In this document: positions 1 through 5,902 of the stretch, piece by piece
Numbering within the stretch: position 1 is the stretch's first letter
How the letters are laid out: the number at the start of each line of letters is the position of its first letter
Assembly: GCA_964012875.1 (NCBI GenBank)
Contig: CAXGUU010000201.1
Span: 1-6,204, forward strand
Direction of reading: 5' to 3'
Source: CAXGUU01 sp964012875
GTDB lineage: Bacteria; Pseudomonadota; Gammaproteobacteria; Ga0077536
Length of the DNA: 6,204 bases
Notes under the pieces: generated by a model
The model's database searches: none
The model's input: only the letters and a program-made list of their open reading frames with translations
What the model was told of the DNA's origin: nothing
Program-made: the position numbers and the translations under genes

Positions 1-510
1 AGCCTGTTTCAATCTCAGATTCAGACGCTCGGCACCGTGATGCTCGGCATTCTTATCATGCTGACGATCCTGTTCCGCTCGCTCAAAACCGCGCTGGTTG
101 GCATCTTTCCCAACATACTGGCGGCCGTATCGATTCTCGGGTTCATGGGCTGGATGGGTATCCCGCTGGACCTCATGACCATCACTATCGCTGCCATCAC
201 CATCGGTATCGCGGTCGATGACTGCATCCATTACCTGTATCGATACCGCGAAGAATTACCGCGCATCGATAATCCCGTGCAGACCATGCATTACTGTCAC
301 GCCAATATCGCCAAGGCCGCCTTCTATACGACGGTCACCATCACGGTCGGCTTTTCGATACTGATCACGTCGAATTTCATCCCCACGATCCTGTTCGGAG
401 TCCTGACCGCTTTTGCCATGATCATCGCACTGCTTGCGGCGCTGACGCTGATGGCCAAGCTGATTCTCGTCAGCGGCCCGTTCGACGCACTGGCCGAGGA
501 AGACTACTAG
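1..510 (+). CDS. MMPL/RND-superfamily exporter, C-terminal part (5' end outside window)
   Basis: The frame is open from base 1 to a TAG at 508-510, giving the last 169 residues of a larger protein; the true start lies upstream. It contains about five hydrophobic stretches, roughly residues 13-25, 30-52, 58-76, 95-117 and 122-148 of the visible part. The segment GIAVDDCIHYLYRYREEL (D73, D74, H77) matches the signature of COG1033-type 'predicted RND superfamily exporters', where this membrane helix carries the acidic residues and is followed by a short basic loop. Such proteins are proton-driven inner-membrane transporters, often for lipids or other hydrophobic compounds; the substrate here cannot be inferred. 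The protein ends soon after the last helix (SGPFDALAEEDY), as expected for a natural C-terminus. A 174-base gap separates it from mtoX, so a shared transcript is possible but not shown. Confidence 0.85.
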   Translation, partial: SLFQSQIQTLGTVMLGILIMLTILFRSLKTALVGIFPNILAAVSILGFMGWMGIPLDLMTITIAAITIGIAVDDCIHYLYRYREELPRIDNPVQTMHYCHANIAKAAFYTTVTITVGFSILITSNFIPTILFGVLTAFAMIIALLAALTLMAKLILVSGPFDALAEEDY

Positions 511-557
511 GCGCTCGCAAGGACTGTGCCACCCGGGGCAACGCTTTGTATCGACTG

Positions 558-600
558 CTGCGTGGCGGCAACTTGGGCGCGGTTCTATTTCCCCACGCAG
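558..600. promoter_or_regulatory. 8-bp inverted repeat upstream of mtoX (possible operator or stem-loop)
   Basis: CTGCGTGG at 558-565 is repeated exactly in inverted orientation as CCACGCAG at 593-600, with 27 bases between. The dyad ends 84 bases before the mtoX ATG. A TAAGAT at 607-612, just downstream, resembles a -10 box, but no good -35 box sits at the right distance. The dyad could be a regulator-binding site, since mtoX is inducible in the one marine bacterium where I know it was tested. It could also be a weak stem-loop behind the exporter gene, though no T-tract follows. An 8-bp repeat at this spacing could arise by chance in about one in ten such gaps, so this is tentative. Confidence 0.25.
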
Positions 601-675
601 ATGGCGTAAGATGGATAGCCCTGGTCGCGGGCGCGGTTAGTGTTTCGACAATGCCCGAATGCGACCTTATCCATC

Positions 676-680
676 AGGAG
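676..680 (+). promoter_or_regulatory. Ribosome binding site of mtoX
   Basis: AGGAG at 676-680 lies 4 bases before the ATG at 685 and 7 bases before a second in-frame ATG at 688. It decides the start against an in-frame GTG at 640, which would place 15 non-signal-like residues in front of the signal peptide. The spacing slightly favours 688; the two starts differ by one Met. Confidence 0.75.
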
Positions 681-684
681 AACC

Positions 685-2055
685 ATGATGTTGAACGAAC
701 GCTTACCTTTCGTGAAAGCAACCTTAATCGTTGCATGCGCCTGGTTGCTCAGCGCAAGCCAGAGCGCCTGGTCAGACGAGACCTGCATGTCGCCTTACAT
801 GGCCAAAATCGTCGGTCAGGAAGACTACGTGTACGTGTGGACGCTCGGCATCGCGGGCCTCGGTGACGAGCAGGACAAACTGGTCACCATCGACGTCAAC
901 CCGACATCTGCGAACTACGGCAAGATCATTCATTCGCTGTCTGTCGGCGGCCGCAATGAAGCCCACCATTCCGGACTGACCGACGACCGCCGCCACCTGT
1001 GGGCCGCCGGTCTCGATACCAACAAGATTTTTATTTTTGATGTTGCCACCAATCCGGCCGCCCCAACGTTGCACAAGACCATTACCGATTTTGTCGACAA
1101 AAGTGGCGGGGTCGTGGGTCCGCATACAACCTACGCTATGCCGGGACGAATGCTGGTTACAGGCCTTTCTAACCACAAAGACCATGGTGGCGAAACAGCC
1201 ATGGTCGAATATACGAATGATGGTGAATACGTCGCAACATACTGGATGCCCAAGGACGGCGCCTTGCAAGGTGCGGTGAAGAGCGGCCAGTTCGCAGACG
1301 GCTATGGTTATGATGTCCGCGCCCTCCCTCGCCGCAATGTCCTGGTGACCTCGTCGTTTACCGGCTGGAATAACTACATGATGGATCTTGGCAAGATGAT
1401 GGCGGACGGCGAGGCTATGAAACGCTTCGGCAATACCGCGGTGATTTGGGATCTGCATACACGCAAGGCCAAGAAAATCCTCGACGTACCCGGCGCGCCG
1501 CTTGAAGTTCGTTGTGCCTGGGGTGCGTCCCACGACTACTGCTTCACGACCACAGCGCTTACGTCAAAGATCTGGCTGATTTATGAAGAGAATGGTGAGT
1601 GGCACTCGAAAGCTGTCGCTGACATCGGCGATGCGAGCAAAATTCCTTTGCCGGTGGACATTTCGATTTCGGCAGACGACAACATACTTTGGGTCAATAC
1701 CTGGAACGATGGCATGACCCGCGTTTTCGATGTCTCTGACCCCCACTCACCAAAAGAGGTCTATACCAAGAAAATCGGTGACCAGGTGAACATGTTGTCG
1801 CAGAGCTGGGATGGCAGCCGCGTTTACTACACGTCGTCACTCCTGGGGAATTGGGACAAGAAGGAAGGTAGCGCCGGCGATGTCCAGTATTTCAAGGCCT
1901 ATACCTGGGATGGCGAAGCGCTGGAAGAAAAATTCTCGATCGATTTCATCGCCGAGAAGAGTGGTCGGCCGCACCAGATGCGCTTTGGCGCCCATGCGCT
2001 TTACGCTGACATTGAGACCGACAGCGATGGTCCGGCTGTCGCCGTATCTGACTAG
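685..2055 (+). CDS. mtoX: Methanethiol oxidase, selenium-binding protein 56 (SBP56) family, periplasmic
   Basis: The 456-residue protein catalyses, by family, CH3SH + O2 + H2O to formaldehyde, H2S and H2O2, a step in dimethylsulfide and DMSP breakdown; the bacterial enzyme is a copper-dependent periplasmic tetramer. Residues 1-30 form a Sec signal peptide (basic start, hydrophobic 12-24, likely cleavage near SAWS-DE). The rest matches SBP56/SELENBP1 along its length: C34 in CMSPY, 'TIDVNPTSANYGKIIH' (68-83), EAHHSG with H94/H95, GPHTTY with H147, the repeated strands 'VIWDL' and 'RVFDVSDPHSPK', SWDGSRVYYTSSLLGNWDK, and GRPHQMRFG with H430. The four histidines are the obvious copper-ligand candidates. 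By eye, the selenium-binding Cys57 of human SELENBP1 aligns with T53 (YVYVWT), so that cysteine is absent. Start 685 is set by AGGAG at 676. The SCO-MauG gene follows after 11 bases. Assignment to the MTO clade rests on the signal peptide and this neighbour. Confidence 0.9.
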   Translation: MMLNERLPFVKATLIVACAWLLSASQSAWSDETCMSPYMAKIVGQEDYVYVWTLGIAGLGDEQDKLVTIDVNPTSANYGKIIHSLSVGGRNEAHHSGLTDDRRHLWAAGLDTNKIFIFDVATNPAAPTLHKTITDFVDKSGGVVGPHTTYAMPGRMLVTGLSNHKDHGGETAMVEYTNDGEYVATYWMPKDGALQGAVKSGQFADGYGYDVRALPRRNVLVTSSFTGWNNYMMDLGKMMADGEAMKRFGNTAVIWDLHTRKAKKILDVPGAPLEVRCAWGASHDYCFTTTALTSKIWLIYEENGEWHSKAVADIGDASKIPLPVDISISADDNILWVNTWNDGMTRVFDVSDPHSPKEVYTKKIGDQVNMLSQSWDGSRVYYTSSLLGNWDKKEGSAGDVQYFKAYTWDGEALEEKFSIDFIAEKSGRPHQMRFGAHALYADIETDSDGPAVAVSD

Positions 2056-2066
2056 ACCAAGCTACC

Positions 2067-3899
2067 GTGATTGCTAGCTTGCGGGCGCGCTTAGGCGCGC
2101 CCGTTTTGTTTCTGAGTTTTGTGTGCGCCTTTGTCTGGCCACCGAGTGGCGTTCAGGCGCACAAGAAAGCGGCCGCTGAAACCCCGATCGTGCTGGCGCC
2201 CGGCTACGCTGCGCTCGACTACGACGCCCCCGTTGCCGGCACGTACGAACTGCCTTCCCTCGGTGCGGCAACCGATGCTCCGTTTGTCGACGAAAACGGC
2301 AAGCGCGGCCGCCTGCACGAGTTGCTGGCAGACAAGGTCAGCATCCTCACCTTTATCTACACCCAGTGTGACGATGTGAACGGTTGCCCGCTGGCCACCT
2401 TCGTGATGGCTCAGGTGGTCGAACAACTGCAGTCTGACCCGCGAATCAAGGACAAGCTGGGACTGGTGAGCTTCAGCTTCGACCTCGACAACGATACGCC
2501 GGCGGTGCTGAAGAAATATGCGAAATCGTTCCGCCCGACCGGCGCCAACTGGAAATTCGTTGTTGCGCCGAACGCGGCCGATCTTAAAGCGACACTTAAG
2601 CCGTACCAACAATCGGTGATGCGATCAGGCGGCCATGCATTTGCGCATATCCTGCGAGTGTTTCTGGTCGACTCAGAATTAAATATCCGGAACATCTACA
2701 GCACATCTTTTCTCCATGCAGATACCGTAGCTGCCGACATCCGCACGGTACTGATGGCCCAGGGCGATCTGGACCCGATCGCACCGGCGCCTGGATATCG
2801 CCCGACCGCAAACGCAAACCTGAAAGCCGACCCCGCCACGCTCGGACTGCCACAGGAGCAGATTCAGGGCGCAACCCCGACGGCAGCGCAAATCGCCCTG
2901 GGCGAGCAGATGTTCTTCGACCGCCGCCTTTCGCTGAATCGCACCATCTCGTGCGCGATGTGCCACATTCCCGCGCAGGGTTTTACCGTCAACGAGCTTG
3001 CGACCGCTGTTGGCATTGAAGGGCGAACGGTGAAACGCAACGCACCGACGCTGCTGAACGTCGGCCACCTCAGTCGCTTGTTCCACGATGCACGCGAAAA
3101 CCGTCTCGATCAGCAAGTCTGGTCGCCACTGCTGGCCCACAATGAAATGGACAATCCGTCGGTCGGTTACGTGATCGAGAACCTGAAATCATGGCCCGGA
3201 TATGCCGAGCAGTTTCAGCAGGCATTCGGTCGCGACATCACCATGGAATCCGTGGGCGCAGCGTTCGCAGCCTATCAACGCAGTCTCATCGCCGGTGGCA
3301 GCGCCTTCGACCGATTTTATTTTGGCGGGGATCAGGAGTCGCTAACCACTTCCCAACGACGCGGCTTCGAACTCTTTACAGGTAAAGCGGGGTGCGCCGG
3401 ATGCCATACCATCGGCGAAAATTCTGCGCTCTTCACCGACGAGTTACTACACAATACGGGTCTCGGATTTTTGGCATCGATGCGCGGCACCGAACGCATG
3501 GTTCAATCGGAAGTGACGCCGGGCACGACAGTCAAATACGACTTGAGCTACGTCGCGCCGTCAGCCGAACAGAAACCCAATGATCTCGGGCGCTATGAGG
3601 TCACTGAAGATCCCAGCGACCGCTGGAAATATCGCACCCCCACCCTGCGTAACGTTGAACTGACCATGCCCTACATGCACGATGGTTCGTTATCGACGCT
3701 TGCCGATGTCGTAGGCTTTTACAACGATGGTGGTGTTCCCAATGAACTCCTGGACCCGCTAATCCGGCCGCTTGAACTGTCTCCCGCCGAGCAGTCGGAC
3801 CTTGTCGCATTCCTACTCAGCCTGACCAGTCCGAACGTAGCCAGCCTGGTTGAGCGCGCTCAGGCGGCCGAGATCAACAATCCGGGCGAAACGCGCTAG
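2067..3899 (+). CDS. Secreted SCO1/SenC-MauG (di-haem peroxidase) fusion, probable MTO maturation factor
   Basis: The protein has 610 residues. Residues 1-31 are a signal peptide (R6, R8, hydrophobic 11-24, cleavage at VQA-H). Residues about 60-235 are thioredoxin-like SCO1/SenC: C101 and C107 in QCDDVNGCP give a CX5C variant of the usual CX3C copper site, with H190 or H194 as likely third ligand. Residues about 265-590 are CCP/MauG: haem motifs CAMCH (C296, C299, H300) and CAGCH (C443, C446, H447), and the family hallmark TLRNVELTMPYMHDGS (M534, H538) followed by FYNDGG. SCO domains carry copper or reduce thiols. MauG-type domains oxidise partner-protein tryptophans using H2O2 or O2. Directly behind mtoX, this suggests copper loading plus covalent maturation of MTO; SCO1 and MauG domain genes are known mtoX neighbours. 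GTG 2067 has no clear ribosome site but is the first in-frame start after a stop and gives the only good signal peptide. Start confidence is moderate. Confidence 0.88.
   Translation: MIASLRARLGAPVLFLSFVCAFVWPPSGVQAHKKAAAETPIVLAPGYAALDYDAPVAGTYELPSLGAATDAPFVDENGKRGRLHELLADKVSILTFIYTQCDDVNGCPLATFVMAQVVEQLQSDPRIKDKLGLVSFSFDLDNDTPAVLKKYAKSFRPTGANWKFVVAPNAADLKATLKPYQQSVMRSGGHAFAHILRVFLVDSELNIRNIYSTSFLHADTVAADIRTVLMAQGDLDPIAPAPGYRPTANANLKADPATLGLPQEQIQGATPTAAQIALGEQMFFDRRLSLNRTISCAMCHIPAQGFTVNELATAVGIEGRTVKRNAPTLLNVGHLSRLFHDARENRLDQQVWSPLLAHNEMDNPSVGYVIENLKSWPGYAEQFQQAFGRDITMESVGAAFAAYQRSLIAGGSAFDRFYFGGDQESLTTSQRRGFELFTGKAGCAGCHTIGENSALFTDELLHNTGLGFLASMRGTERMVQSEVTPGTTVKYDLSYVAPSAEQKPNDLGRYEVTEDPSDRWKYRTPTLRNVELTMPYMHDGSLSTLADVVGFYNDGGVPNELLDPLIRPLELSPAEQSDLVAFLLSLTSPNVASLVERAQAAEINNPGETR
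2082..2110 (+). terminator. Intrinsic-terminator-like hairpin after mtoX, inside the next gene's 5' coding end
   Basis: CGGGCGCGC (2082-2090) and GCGCGCCCG (2095-2103) form a perfect 9-bp GC-only stem with a TTAG loop, followed at once by TTTTGTTT (2104-2111). This is the full layout of a Rho-independent terminator on the + strand. It starts 27 bases after the mtoX stop and 15 bases after the GTG proposed as start of the SCO-MauG gene, so it encodes part of that protein's signal peptide. It would stop most transcripts after mtoX and let a fraction read through. Translation starting at 2067 could also melt the stem. The shape is certain; its activity is inferred. Confidence 0.7.
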
Positions 3900-3904
3900 C
3901 CCTG

Positions 3905-4561
3905 TTAGCCCGGCGCGGCGAAAGCAGGGGAAAAAACAGCCGGTTCATAACCTCGAAGCCGGCCGATTTCGAGACATGCTGCCTCGATGGCGTGGCGGTC
4001 GAATCGATCCACCGGGGGAGCCAGCACCACAGTCCGTCCGTCGGTACGGTCAACAACGCCGCCTGCACGGGGATGCACGATGACGGCCCGCACCCAATCC
4101 AAAGCAATGGCGGTCGCAAAAAACGGGTAGCGAAAGACGACACCCGGGTCTGCGAAGGCCAGTACCGCAGCTTCGCCACGCGCATGCGCTGCCACAAACG
4201 CCCGGGCATCGATAACAAGAATTGCGGCTGACTCCGGCTGCTCCCACATTCTCGAGACGGACAGCGCATCAGACAAGTCCTGCGACACGAAAACGACCTG
4301 CGCTTCGCGCTCCAGGGCCTCGAGGCTGTGCGCGCCGTGACTTATACCAAACTGTCGCGATGTCAAAGACGTCTGCAGATCAACACTCAGGCCGCGGTAA
4401 AGGCAGCCGGGGCCATCATAGCCTCCCGGCATGAAGGCATAGCCGTCGCGCACCAGCCGTTCAATCCCGGGATGCCACTGCCCTTCGTGCGACCTCGGCG
4501 CTACCGCTCGATGGCGGTTGCTGTACATGGTCGTCTGTGACTTGCTCGGCTTATCGCTCAT
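3905..4561 (-). CDS. Protein of unknown function, possible ADP-ribosyltransferase-like fold
   Basis: The frame stays open from 4654 down to a TAA at 3905-3907. Starts are possible at 4654, 4561 and 4528, none with a clear ribosome site. The first 31 codons after 4654 are more AT-rich and overlap the leader of the divergent gene, so 4561 (218 residues, MSDKPSK...) is preferred. There is no signal peptide or membrane segment, so it is probably cytoplasmic. I do not recognise the family with confidence. Numbered from 4654, CLYRGL (R87), VVFVSQDLSDA (S124) and GEAAVLAF followed by DPGVVFRY (E161) recall in order the R, S and E-x-E elements of ADP-ribosyltransferases, but the usual catalytic Glu position is A163. 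A degenerate or unrelated fold is equally possible. Its stop is 5 bases from the stop of the SCO-MauG gene (convergent), and it runs divergently from the DUF4399 gene. Codon use matches the neighbours, so I judge it a real gene. Confidence 0.68.
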   Translation of the reverse strand: MSDKPSKSQTTMYSNRHRAVAPRSHEGQWHPGIERLVRDGYAFMPGGYDGPGCLYRGLSVDLQTSLTSRQFGISHGAHSLEALEREAQVVFVSQDLSDALSVSRMWEQPESAAILVIDARAFVAAHARGEAAVLAFADPGVVFRYPFFATAIALDWVRAVIVHPRAGGVVDRTDGRTVVLAPPVDRFDRHAIEAACLEIGRLRGYEPAVFSPAFAAPG

Positions 4562-4657
4562 TTTTCGGGACTTGTCCAAAACCTCACGCTCAGACAAACT
4601 TTCAGCGGAAGCTGCCTTGAAATTATTTGCGGTAGCGCCTAATTGAATCATCATCGC

Positions 4658-4661
4658 GGAG
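4658..4661 (+). promoter_or_regulatory. Ribosome binding site of the DUF4399 gene
   Basis: GGAG at 4658-4661 is 8 bases from the ATG at 4670. It fixes that start over an in-frame TTG at 4643, which lacks a site and would add nine residues, NHHRGVLC among them, ahead of a clean signal peptide. The 4562-4657 stretch probably holds divergent promoters; TTGAAA at 4617-4622 is a possible -35 for the + strand, but its -10 partner is poor. Confidence 0.65.
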
Positions 4662-4669
4662 TACTATGC

Positions 4670-5098
4670 ATGAAAGTCCTGGTCGTCGCCTTCATCACTA
4701 GCGCCGTCACCTTTAGCGCACCGTCGCTTTGGGCAGAACCATCCACAGCACCGGCAGACGCACATGCATACTTCATCGCGCCCATGAATGGCGCCACAGT
4801 TACGTCGCCCGTCAACGTGAAATTCGGACTCAAGGGTATGGGCATTGCACCGGCGGGGGTCAATGCACCGAACACCGGCCACCATCATCTGCTGGTCAAT
4901 GCCGACCCGGCCCCGGCTCTGGATCAACCCTTACAAAGTAACGACCAGATTCGACATTTCGGCAAGGGCCAGACCGAGACCGAGCTCGAGCTCCAACCCG
5001 GTACTTACACGCTGCAACTGGTTTTGGGTGACCACCTGCACGTACCTCACCAACCACCGGTGCAGTCAGGCACGATTCGCATCACCGTTACCGATTAG
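4670..5098 (+). CDS. Secreted His-rich DUF4399 protein
   Basis: The protein has 142 residues with a signal peptide (K2, hydrophobic 3-18, cleavage at LWA-EP, residue 22). The mature part is a single small beta-rich domain of the DUF4399 type: YFIAPMNGATVTSPVNVKFG (34-53), GMGIAPAG, NTGHHHLLVN (H71-H73), a linker with QIRHFGKGQTE (H96), LQPGTYTLQLVLGD, then HLHVPHQPPVQS (H122, H124, H127) and a final strand. Homologues are often mislabelled 'rod shape-determining protein RodA' in databases; nothing here supports that. Its function is unknown in the family. The clustered histidines, periplasmic location and closeness to a copper enzyme and a SCO domain make metal binding or copper handling a reasonable guess, not a demonstrated role. 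It is separated from mtoX and the SCO-MauG gene by an opposite-strand gene, so it has its own promoter. It converges on the hydrolase gene. Confidence 0.85.
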   Translation: MKVLVVAFITSAVTFSAPSLWAEPSTAPADAHAYFIAPMNGATVTSPVNVKFGLKGMGIAPAGVNAPNTGHHHLLVNADPAPALDQPLQSNDQIRHFGKGQTETELELQPGTYTLQLVLGDHLHVPHQPPVQSGTIRITVTD

Positions 5099-5110
5099 GC
5101 GGCCGGAATA

Positions 5111-5126
5111 CTGCGTTGGAACGCAG
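5111..5126. terminator. Small hairpin between convergent genes, possible bidirectional terminator
   Basis: CTGCGT (5111-5116) and ACGCAG (5121-5126) form a perfect 6-bp stem with a TGGA loop (7 bp if the T-A inside the loop is counted). It lies in the 33-base gap between the stops of the DUF4399 gene and the opposite hydrolase gene, where a shared terminator is expected. No T-tract follows on either strand, so an efficient intrinsic terminator is doubtful. Confidence 0.35.
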
Positions 5127-5131
5127 GCTGT

Positions 5132-5902
5132 TCAGCTCCGCAAGATAAATTCGGTCGCCAGCTCGAGCACCCGCTCACCCTGTTCAAACTGCGGCGCGTG
5201 GGCGCAATTCGCCAACTCGTACACCTCCGCCGGAATACCACTCAGCGCCCGAATGGAATCGATATGGACTGCGGTGTTGTAGGGGTCATCGGCGCCTCTG
5301 ATAGCCATGACAGGCACACAGATTGCGTCCAGACAAGGACGGATGTCCCACGATTCGAAGCCCTGTGCAAGCCAGCTCCCGCTCCAACCGCGAAAGGCGC
5401 AATCAAGATTATCACCGTGGTACCGCGCCAGGCGCGTCCCCAGGTCACCACGCTCGAAAGCATCCACGGCTGCCTTGATTTGTTGGCGGCAGCGCGGCTC
5501 GTTCAAAACGTGAGGCGCGAGCGCAACGACAGCCCGGACCCGCGGATCTCGAACCAGTCCGGCGTAAATCAGCCCAATGGAAGCGCCATCGCTGTGCCCG
5601 ACCAATACGCAATCGTCGATGCCAGCGGCATCCAGTACCCGGGGCAGTACATCGACCGCTTCGCGGGTGTGAAAATCAAGCGGCCAGGGCAGCGGCGCGG
5701 GCGATGATGCGCCGTAGCCGAACCGCGAGTAGACCAGGCCGGGGCTGCCTGTCTGCAGGCACAGGCGGTCCGGAAAATCCCGCCACATCTGTACGCACCC
5801 CAGTCCTTCATGGAGAAAAACGAGGGTCGATATCCCGCCAGCACCCTTAATTTTGCGCACCTCGAGCGGCCGCCCATCGACGGCAACAAACGTGTCCGTC
5901 AT
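5132..5902 (-). CDS. Alpha/beta-fold hydrolase
   Basis: A complete 256-residue protein with all the landmarks of a single-domain alpha/beta hydrolase. FLHEGLGCVQMWRDFP (29-44) gives the HxG-type oxyanion loop, in the 'HEGLG' variant. VYSRFGYGASSP (58-68) follows. VGHSDGAS (101-108) is the nucleophile elbow with S104. IRGADDPYN (201-209) supplies the acid, D205 or D206, and NCAHAPQFEQ (232-241) the histidine H235. It has no signal peptide and should be cytoplasmic. The family cleaves esters, lactones, thioesters or C-C bonds; the substrate cannot be told from sequence. Cysteines are fairly frequent. The ATG overlaps the TGA of the upstream gene as ATGA (5899-5902), pointing to translational coupling and a shared operon. 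No link with the sulfur genes is evident, since it is convergent with them. Confidence 0.9.
   Translation of the reverse strand: MTDTFVAVDGRPLEVRKIKGAGGISTLVFLHEGLGCVQMWRDFPDRLCLQTGSPGLVYSRFGYGASSPAPLPWPLDFHTREAVDVLPRVLDAAGIDDCVLVGHSDGASIGLIYAGLVRDPRVRAVVALAPHVLNEPRCRQQIKAAVDAFERGDLGTRLARYHGDNLDCAFRGWSGSWLAQGFESWDIRPCLDAICVPVMAIRGADDPYNTAVHIDSIRALSGIPAEVYELANCAHAPQFEQGERVLELATEFILRS

Noticed and set aside
607..612. TAAGAT as a sigma-70 -10 box for mtoX
   Set aside because: It matches only 4 of 6 consensus bases and has no acceptable -35 at 16-18 bases, so I do not call a promoter.
640..684. GTG at 640 as mtoX start
   Set aside because: It would put 15 residues ahead of a normal signal peptide; AGGAG at 676-680 clearly serves the ATG at 685 or 688.
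772..1533. Long minus-strand open frame (253 codons) opposite mtoX
   Set aside because: The plus strand carries a clear full-length SBP56 protein here; the opposite frame encodes no recognisable motif and is a shadow of GC-rich codon structure.
2091..2612. Minus-strand open frame opposite the SCO domain
   Set aside because: It is antisense to a well-supported domain, has no motif or ribosome site, and is Arg/Val-rich in the way shadow frames are.
3885..3925. GC-rich short repeats (CGCGC ... GCGCG, GCTA ... TAGC) at the convergent stops
   Set aside because: Stems are only 4-5 bp with a bulge and have no T-tract, so a terminator is not supported.
5198..5707. Plus-strand open frame (169 codons) opposite the alpha/beta hydrolase
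   Set aside because: The minus strand has a complete catalytic triad and coupled start; the plus-strand translation is low-complexity and unmotivated.
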